A DNA stretch of 11,563 nucleotides from Cyanobacteria bacterium NC_groundwater_1444_Ag_S-0.65um_54_12 (GTDB lineage Bacteria > Cyanobacteriota > Sericytochromatia > S15B-MN24 > VGJW01): assembly GCA_016267585.1 (NCBI GenBank), contig JACQUT010000272.1, forward strand, positions 1-11,563. The letters run 5' to 3'. The notes beneath the pieces were generated by a model. The model saw only the letters and a list, made by a program, of their open reading frames with translations. It was not told the DNA's origin and did no database searches. Below, one piece after another: positions 7,065-11,563 of the stretch. The stretch's first letter is position 1; every line of letters starts with the position of its first letter. A program made the position numbers and the translations under genes.

Positions 7065-7994
7065 TTAGGGACCTTCCTCATCTTCTAAATCGGGGAAAAA
7101 GTCAACCATCTTGCTAAGCAAGATCTGCGCTCGCTTCTGAGCCAGGCGGTTGGCCAGACGCTCGCTGGGCATGACATCTGCCGTCGTTGCAATGACACGC
7201 TGCAGCGTTTCTTGAAATAGCTTGGCGTCTTGCACCTGTACGGCATAGTACTGAGCAAACAGGACATCGTAAAGGAAAAAATTGCCACCGGTAATACTGT
7301 TAGCTCTTTCATGCGCACGCTTGGCCACCTCGGGCTGCCCACCTAGTAACGGAGCACGTGCTGCGGCATTCACCATGCGGAAGGCATGAACTCCGCCATG
7401 GTAGAAAGCTGGATCTAGTTCATCTACTCGATCCATCAGAGCCACTACGCGTGGTAATTCTGCCACACGCTCTGGCTCATCTTTAGAAAGATTGATGAGC
7501 TGCCCCCAGCCGTAGGCAGTCCAAAATAGCGCCGGCGCATCCGTGAGGGAAAAGCTCTGGAGGGTCGCCCGGAAAGTAGCGATATCGGCAGTTAGCGTTT
7601 CTCTGAAGCTAGGGTTTTTCTGCAATACGCGCATACCGTAATCTCGCCCCCGCAGATAGAATGCTTTGGTCCGAGCGATCTGCGCCGGATCCGGAGTATC
7701 ATAAGGTCCCGCTACCGGTTCCAGAAAACCAAAGGCATAGCTGCAAAAAAGCTGTGCGGCAACGGCACCCAGCCCACTATTATCTGGCGCGGCATGCAAT
7801 AGCCCTTCGATTAACTTGAGATTACCGGGTCCTGCCTGCTCGGCTAGCAGGATATCCTCTTCTTCAAAGAAGGAAGCTGCCGCTTCCTGAATAACCGGGA
7901 GGCTCCCTTCGGCAGCTACGCGCTTCATTAGCCCGGCGCAGCCAGTGAGAGCAAGACCTAACAGTGTAGCAAGAGCAAAGCGCACGAAAAGCAT
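7065..7994 (-). CDS. tatT: TRAP transporter TatT-type lipoprotein (T component)
   Basis: TatT proteins are periplasmic lipoproteins built of TPR-like helical hairpins that associate with the TRAP binding protein and are proposed to pass hydrophobic ligands to it (Tp0956/Tp0957 of Treponema). The 309-residue protein from ATG 7994 starts with a lipoprotein leader, LLGLALTGC, with Cys19 as lipid site. The rest is helical and Ala/Leu-rich with family-like segments: ANLIEGLLHAAPDN-type repeats near residues 55-75, AAQLFCSYAFGFLEP, a helix containing YLRGRDYGMRVL, and WTAYGWGQLINLSKD in the middle. The frame stays open upstream to 8168, but those 58 codons lack a leader and would bury the lipoprotein signal, so the internal ATG is preferred even though its ribosome site is weak. 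It is the first gene of the cluster, in the order T-P-Q-M also seen in Treponema, and its stop abuts the dctP start. Confidence 0.88.
   Translation of the reverse strand: MLFVRFALATLLGLALTGCAGLMKRVAAEGSLPVIQEAAASFFEEEDILLAEQAGPGNLKLIEGLLHAAPDNSGLGAVAAQLFCSYAFGFLEPVAGPYDTPDPAQIARTKAFYLRGRDYGMRVLQKNPSFRETLTADIATFRATLQSFSLTDAPALFWTAYGWGQLINLSKDEPERVAELPRVVALMDRVDELDPAFYHGGVHAFRMVNAAARAPLLGGQPEVAKRAHERANSITGGNFFLYDVLFAQYYAVQVQDAKLFQETLQRVIATTADVMPSERLANRLAQKRAQILLSKMVDFFPDLEDEEGP
7072..7079 (-). promoter_or_regulatory. Ribosome binding site for the GTG start of dctP
   Basis: On the minus strand GAGGAAGG sits inside the last codons of tatT, 7 bases before GTG 7064. It supports the GTG start and couples the two genes. 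Confidence 0.65.
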
Positions 7995-8190
7995 GGCCTT
8001 CAGGTTAAGACAACCAGCCAGAATTGTCCATTCTTCATTTATTTTTCCCTTGCCGCACTGGCTAAAGCTGTAATTGAAGTTCTCCGGCTCAACTGAATTA
8101 TTTTCAAGCCCTATGAGCGGAGGAACCGTTACCGTGCTTGCTCCGTCTGACTTGATAGGATTAGCCACAGCAGCGGTACAAGAGTTACGG
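7995..8190. promoter_or_regulatory. Divergent intergenic region, promoters expected for both directions
   Basis: This 196-base stretch separates the head of the TRAP cluster from the head of the protease cluster, so both promoters should lie here. It includes the A/T-rich part 8030-8060. The best plus-strand candidate I see is TTGAAG (8074-8079), 16 bases, then AATTAT (8096-8101), about 4 of 6 matches in each box. I found no convincing box for the minus strand and no clear operator palindrome. The open frames that cross this region from both neighbours (to 8074 and 8168) lack ribosome sites. Confidence 0.35.
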
Positions 8191-9609
8191 ATGGTTACTC
8201 GGGGAAGTTCGTTTGGTCAGGCACCAGAGAGCAGTTTGCGCGTTCGGCAATTGCTCTTGTTCGTCTTGCCAGTCGTCATGACTGCCAGTTGCATGAGCCA
8301 GTCTGTTGCCTGGCCGGCGGTTGACGAAAGAATTGTCGCCTCGGAACTCATCGTGCGCTTCCAGGAATCTGCCAGCAAGGCCGAGCGAGCGACACTGCGC
8401 GCGAAATACTCGGCTATAGCTCGCGAAGGACGTATAACTGATACCGAGCTCTGGCGTTTGCCAGCCGGTACTGCAGTGGCAGCCGCCAGCCGCGAACTGA
8501 CGAGTGATCCGCTGCTCCGCTATGTGACACTCAACCATCGCAGGCGTACTCTCGAATATCTGGCACCAGAAGTTAATACTTCATCGTATGGGCAATGGCA
8601 CCTGGCAGCTATTCGTGCCATTGAAGCCTGGAAGCTTTATTTTTCAGCCGAACGTCCACCAGGCAAAGGAATTACCGTTGCTATCTTGGATTCTGGAGTA
8701 GATGTACGGCATCCTGATCTCTATGACAATATCGCTCGTGATGCCAGCGGTTCACTGATTTTTATCGATGTGCTACACGAAGCATCAAGTAGCTTGGACA
8801 ACTGTGGCAACATGAATTTTGATTGGCAAACTGCCTATCAGGATGCCGTGCACCCTGGTCCCGATGGTCACGGCCACGGGACTCATGTGGCAGGATTAGT
8901 GGCCGCAGCAAGTGGCAATGACGGATATAACGGACGCAACGTGGTAGGGGTGGCTCCCGCAGCAACCATCTTGCCGGTAAAGACGATGAACTGTTCGGGT
9001 GATGGTAATGACTGGGATATTGCTTATGGCATTACCGCAGCGGCAGACCGGGGCGCCAAGATCGCAAATCTTTCCATTGGTGGGCCAGATCCCAGCCCCA
9101 TTTTGGAAGATGCACTGGTATATGCTAGCGACAAAGGCGTACTGGTCGTAGTGGCAGCCGGCAACGGCAGCGGCTCGCCAGTTTTTTATCCTGCCGCCTA
9201 TCCTGGCATGCTGGCGGTCGGTGCAATTGATCGTAGGGACAATTATCAGGCTTATTCCAATGTCGGGCCACAACTGGCGCTGGTAGCACCGGGCGGCGCC
9301 GTCAACCAGCTGGTCGAAGGCATCCTTTCGACTGTTCCACTTTACATTTCGGAATTGACCAGAAGCATAAGAAACGCCAATGGCTATGCGCGAATCTCGG
9401 GAACATCGCAGGCATCGCCTTTGGTAGCTGGTGTTGCCGCTCTTATTTGGTCACGCGAACCCGGACTTTCAGCCGAGCAAGTGCGCGATCGCCTGATTGC
9501 CGCCGCTCAGGATCTAGGCGAAGTGGGTTTCGATGCTAAATACGGCTGGGGAAAAGTCGATGCAGTAAATGCCTTGCGCCTGGGCGATCACCGCTATGCC
9601 ATGCCATAA
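8191..9609 (+). CDS. Secreted subtilisin-like serine protease (S8 family)
   Basis: The 472-residue protein from ATG 8191 begins with a charged region (SSLRVRQ), then a hydrophobic run (LLLFVLPVVMTASC) that is either a signal peptide or a lipoprotein leader with Cys34; the lipobox MTASC is imperfect. Residues about 49-119 resemble a subtilisin propeptide (ELIVRFQ at its start), which normally folds the enzyme and is then removed. The catalytic domain follows with Asp167 in AILDSGVD, His229 in GHGHGTHVAGL, oxyanion Asn325 in VAAGNGSGS and Ser406 in SGTSQASPLVAG, all intact. Nothing follows the catalytic domain, so there is no sorting or adhesion domain of its own. An upstream TTG at 8074 keeps the frame open but would put about 57 residues before the hydrophobic run. 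The next gene starts before this one stops, so the pair is probably co-translated. The substrate is unknown. Confidence 0.92.
   Translation: MVTRGSSFGQAPESSLRVRQLLLFVLPVVMTASCMSQSVAWPAVDERIVASELIVRFQESASKAERATLRAKYSAIAREGRITDTELWRLPAGTAVAAASRELTSDPLLRYVTLNHRRRTLEYLAPEVNTSSYGQWHLAAIRAIEAWKLYFSAERPPGKGITVAILDSGVDVRHPDLYDNIARDASGSLIFIDVLHEASSSLDNCGNMNFDWQTAYQDAVHPGPDGHGHGTHVAGLVAAASGNDGYNGRNVVGVAPAATILPVKTMNCSGDGNDWDIAYGITAAADRGAKIANLSIGGPDPSPILEDALVYASDKGVLVVVAAGNGSGSPVFYPAAYPGMLAVGAIDRRDNYQAYSNVGPQLALVAPGGAVNQLVEGILSTVPLYISELTRSIRNANGYARISGTSQASPLVAGVAALIWSREPGLSAEQVRDRLIAAAQDLGEVGFDAKYGWGKVDAVNALRLGDHRYAMP
9485..9492. repeat. GCGATCGC palindrome, copy 5
   Basis: Exact copy near the 3' end of the S8 protease gene, over Arg-Asp-Arg codons. 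Confidence 0.8.
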
Positions 9610-10948
9610 CGCTGAATTCGACTTTTTACAAAAGCATGTCAGGCGGTCAATGCTGGCTGCTTTGGCAACTGCCGTCACCAGCCTGGATATCGGTTGCCAG
9701 CAGTCTGCTGCTCCACCGGTATCCACCCCGCGCCTGGTCCAGGAATCACCGATACCATACGAATCTCCCGGCATGAATAACCCTGCTACCCCTGCGCCAG
9801 CAGCTTATTTGTCTGAAACACCGACGCTGCTGGCCACCGTATCGGCTTTTCCGGCGGATGCCATGAATGGCGCGATCTTACAAGTCAAGCTGCGCGATAC
9901 CACGACTGGCGCAGCCCTATCCGGCGCCTCGATCGGCGTAAGCGGGCCAAGCTTGGCGACCGGAACCAGCGATGATAATGGTTTCGCCGCACTGGGGCCA
10001 TTGGCGCTGGGCTCTTATGAAATCAGGATAACTGCCGAAGGAAGACTACCTGTCTTGAAAGTAAGCAACTTATCGGCCAAGCGATCCGTGGTGCGGTTAG
10101 ATATCAATCTGAAAACCGCGACGCAAACGCTCACCGGGCGTGTAATGGACGATGCTGGCAATCCACTAGCCGGAGCACGGTTAGTTCATGGCACCAGCTG
10201 GAGCATGACGGAGCCAGACGGTCGTTACGTGTTAGCCGTAGACTCCGTGGGCAGTGCACAGGTTCGCAAGACGGGATTCACCAGTACGACGACGACTGGT
10301 GGCGAGGTCCGGCTTGCGAAATCAGCTCGCAGGGTTTCCTTTGAAAATGCCCCGTTCGGAATAACAATCAACACTGCTTTCAACGCTCTGATGGCCGAGC
10401 TGACCGCCAAGGGTTGGCAGCCAGGAAACAGCTTGCCAGATGCTGAAGTTCGTATCTGGGCCGCCCCACAGGAGATCACCCCAGCGCAACTGTCACTGAT
10501 GCAAACTTTTGTCCAGGAAGGCGGCAAGTTAGTAGTGATGGGTGACTGGGGTGGCGCTTCCGGCTACCAGGTCCGGATTGCTAATAGCCTCTTATTGCCA
10601 CTTGGTGCGGCAATCGAGCCAGGTCTGCTGCGTACTGATGCAAATTCCTTGGGACAACCAGAATGGCTATCGCCAATCTTGAGCGAGCACCAGATCACTG
10701 CTGGGGTGCGCAAAATTAGCGTGCTCGGGGTTACTGGGGTCAAAGCAATGCCTCCCAGCCGCTCCTTTGTCTCGGCTCCCGGTGGGAGCTATAAAGTCCA
10801 AGCCAGTAACGATCCCATTTCAATTGCCAGCTATCGGCAGGTGCAAGCTGGCATGGTGCTGGTGTTAGGCGATACTTCAGCTTGGCTAGATGCCGATCTG
10901 GGACGTGATGACAATTTGACTTTTATTTGCAATGCTCTTGCCTGGTGA
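9596..10948 (+). CDS. Exported lipoprotein-like protein with two carboxypeptidase-regulatory-like domains and a GldG/IFT52-like domain
   Basis: From ATG 9596 the protein has 450 residues. A leader with KHVRRS followed by MLAALATAVTSLDIGC suggests export and perhaps lipidation at Cys34, though Asp in the lipobox is atypical. A Pro/Ser/Thr-rich linker (about 37-80) follows. Two beta-sandwich units of the carboxypeptidase-regulatory/transthyretin type come next: about 92-171 (LRDTTTGAALSGASI, then DDNGFAALGPLALGSYEI) and 178-240 (TLTGRVMDDAGNPLAGA, then PDGRYVL). The C-terminal 200 residues recall the GldG/IFT52 or DUF4350 fold, with FVQEGGKLVVMGDWGG, NSLLLPLG, and a final segment with VLVLGDTSAWLD and a DDN motif. 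That fold normally binds partners and lacks enzyme activity. An internal ATG at 9650 is an alternative start, but it loses the Arg-Arg n-region. The gene overlaps the protease gene by 14 bases, suggesting a joint surface function. The domain reading is from pattern memory. Confidence 0.75.
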   Translation: MPCHNAEFDFLQKHVRRSMLAALATAVTSLDIGCQQSAAPPVSTPRLVQESPIPYESPGMNNPATPAPAAYLSETPTLLATVSAFPADAMNGAILQVKLRDTTTGAALSGASIGVSGPSLATGTSDDNGFAALGPLALGSYEIRITAEGRLPVLKVSNLSAKRSVVRLDINLKTATQTLTGRVMDDAGNPLAGARLVHGTSWSMTEPDGRYVLAVDSVGSAQVRKTGFTSTTTTGGEVRLAKSARRVSFENAPFGITINTAFNALMAELTAKGWQPGNSLPDAEVRIWAAPQEITPAQLSLMQTFVQEGGKLVVMGDWGGASGYQVRIANSLLLPLGAAIEPGLLRTDANSLGQPEWLSPILSEHQITAGVRKISVLGVTGVKAMPPSRSFVSAPGGSYKVQASNDPISIASYRQVQAGMVLVLGDTSAWLDADLGRDDNLTFICNALAW

Positions 10949-11116
10949 GTGCTAGCGCGGTTTGTGACAATGTCCACGACAATGAATCCGGGGGAAAGAT
11001 CTGCTGTTTGTTAGGCGTCAATAGCTATGGGGAATACTACTATGGAAGGGGAAGGGATGATGAGACGGTAACGCTGTAGCGTGCCGGAACAATACCGGGG
11101 GGAGCGCTAATAAACT
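10949..11116. other. Intergenic leader before the third envelope gene
   Basis: The 168 bases hold no convincing promoter or T-tailed terminator. Visible structure: a short direct repeat GACAATG at 10966-10972 and 10978-10984, a small hairpin ACGCT/AGCGT at 11071-11082, and CCGG/CCGG pairing at 11084-11098. The second overlaps the G-run that also serves as the ribosome site (GGGGGGAG, 11097-11104), so it could partly mask it. No family of riboswitch is recognisable. Confidence 0.3.
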
Positions 11117-11563
11117 ATGAAAATGCCGCAAAAGGTTCATGGTTGGAGAAGATGCCCCGCAGCAAGCAGGCTCATCTCGTTGCTGGCCTTGTCATTGCTG
11201 GCGGTTGCTTGTGCAGTGGAAATGGCGGAAGAGTCTGCTTTGCCAAGCAAGAAACCACTTTTGCTGGGTGGTAATCCCAGTTTGGGGACCTCTACACCGG
11301 GTTCGTCCAGTTTGCCAAAGAACAACCCGTTGCAGCAAAATGCACCCTTGCAACAGAGCGCACCCATAGTTTCCTCCTATGGCAGCGGTCTGACCGGCAC
11401 CTTGAAAGTTCCGAACCCCGCTTTGATCTCCAACAACTCGTCGAGTTTGCTAGAAGTTAGCGAACGAACCATCGCTAGCTTGCCCTTTGCGGTGCTGAGC
11501 CTCGCACAGCAGCCACAAACCGGTGCAGAAGTCTCTTTGCTGGACGTGGACGGCAATGTCGTC
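11117..11563 (+). CDS. Lipoprotein-like envelope protein, 3'-truncated by window edge
   Basis: An open frame runs from ATG 11117 to the end of the window (149 codons, no stop). The N-terminus MKMPQKVHGWRR is strongly basic, followed by a hydrophobic run (LISLLALSLLAVAC) ending in a possible lipidation Cys32. Next comes a low-complexity Ser/Pro/Asn/Gln linker with a short internal repeat (NPLQQ, then APLQQ, around residues 70-80). The last visible residues (TGAEVSLLDVDGNVV) look like the first strands of a carboxypeptidase-regulatory-like or Ig-like beta domain, as in the preceding gene. GGGGGGAG ends 12 bases before the start, which is a long spacing. Architecture (leader, Pro-rich linker, beta domain) repeats that of the upstream lipoprotein-like gene, so they may form one surface gene set. 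Function cannot be named from this fragment. Confidence 0.65.
   Translation, partial: MKMPQKVHGWRRCPAASRLISLLALSLLAVACAVEMAEESALPSKKPLLLGGNPSLGTSTPGSSSLPKNNPLQQNAPLQQSAPIVSSYGSGLTGTLKVPNPALISNNSSSLLEVSERTIASLPFAVLSLAQQPQTGAEVSLLDVDGNVV

Noticed and set aside
8074..8101. Firm sigma-70 promoter for the protease operon
   Set aside because: The boxes match only about 4 of 6 each with 16-base spacing, which is common by chance in A/T-rich DNA. I mention it only as a candidate.
7995..8168. 58-codon N-terminal extension of tatT
   Set aside because: It would place the lipoprotein leader in the middle of the protein, and no ribosome binding site precedes the upstream start.
8074..8190. 39-codon N-terminal extension of the S8 protease from TTG 8074
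   Set aside because: It would put about 57 residues before the export signal and lacks a ribosome site; ATG 8191 gives a sensible leader.
746..9492. Calling the host a cyanobacterium because of HIP1
   Set aside because: The TatT-DctPQM cluster is not typical of cyanobacteria, and five octamers do not define a lineage.
11027..11071. Small 14-codon open frame before the last gene
   Set aside because: It has no ribosome site and no recognisable leader-peptide character such as a run of regulatory codons.
1889..11475. Seven or so GCTAGC hexamers across the window
   Set aside because: About three are expected by chance. The excess is mild and partly follows common Ala-Ser/Leu-Ala codons, and overall CTAG is not high.

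Overview
The window appears to come from a Gram-negative bacterium with roughly balanced base composition. The evidence is a tripartite TRAP transporter with a periplasmic binding protein, a TatT-type lipoprotein, several lipoprotein-like leaders, and RF3. I cannot name the species. The palindrome GCGATCGC (HIP1) occurs five times in 11.6 kb, where about 0.2 is expected. That is a habit best known from cyanobacteria, yet the TatT-type TRAP locus is not a typical cyanobacterial gene set, so the lineage stays open. I see no rRNA, tRNA, CRISPR array, transposase or integrase.

Layout. (1) 1-1804, plus strand: two unrecognised genes. The first is cut by the left edge; the second encodes an exported protein with a clear signal peptide. 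(2) 1773-2420, minus strand: an exported, stand-alone C39-like (papain-fold) peptidase. It converges on the previous gene and overlaps its 3' end by 32 bases; a 7-bp stem lies in the overlap. (3) 2501-7994, minus strand: a compact cluster transcribed right to left as tatT, dctP, dctQ, dctM, prfC, with gaps or overlaps of only a few bases. The first four encode a complete TatT-associated TRAP uptake system: lipoprotein partner, binding protein, small and large membrane subunits. The fifth encodes peptide chain release factor 3, an unexpected passenger. (4) 7995-8190: a divergent intergenic region that should hold promoters for both directions. (5) 8191 to the right edge, plus strand: a secreted subtilisin-like (S8) protease, then an overlapping gene for a lipoprotein-like protein with two carboxypeptidase-regulatory-like beta domains and a GldG/IFT52-like C-terminal domain, then a 168-base gap, then a third envelope protein cut by the right edge.

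How they work together. The TRAP block should import an organic solute by ion-coupled transport. The binding protein has Met-Trp-Met-Trp where carboxylate-binding relatives keep an arginine, so its ligand may be hydrophobic or otherwise not a simple carboxylate. The right-hand block looks like a cell-surface or secreted proteolysis and adhesion unit. The left-hand pair is undetermined. The whole window is rich in exported proteins, including two peptidases of different catalytic classes.
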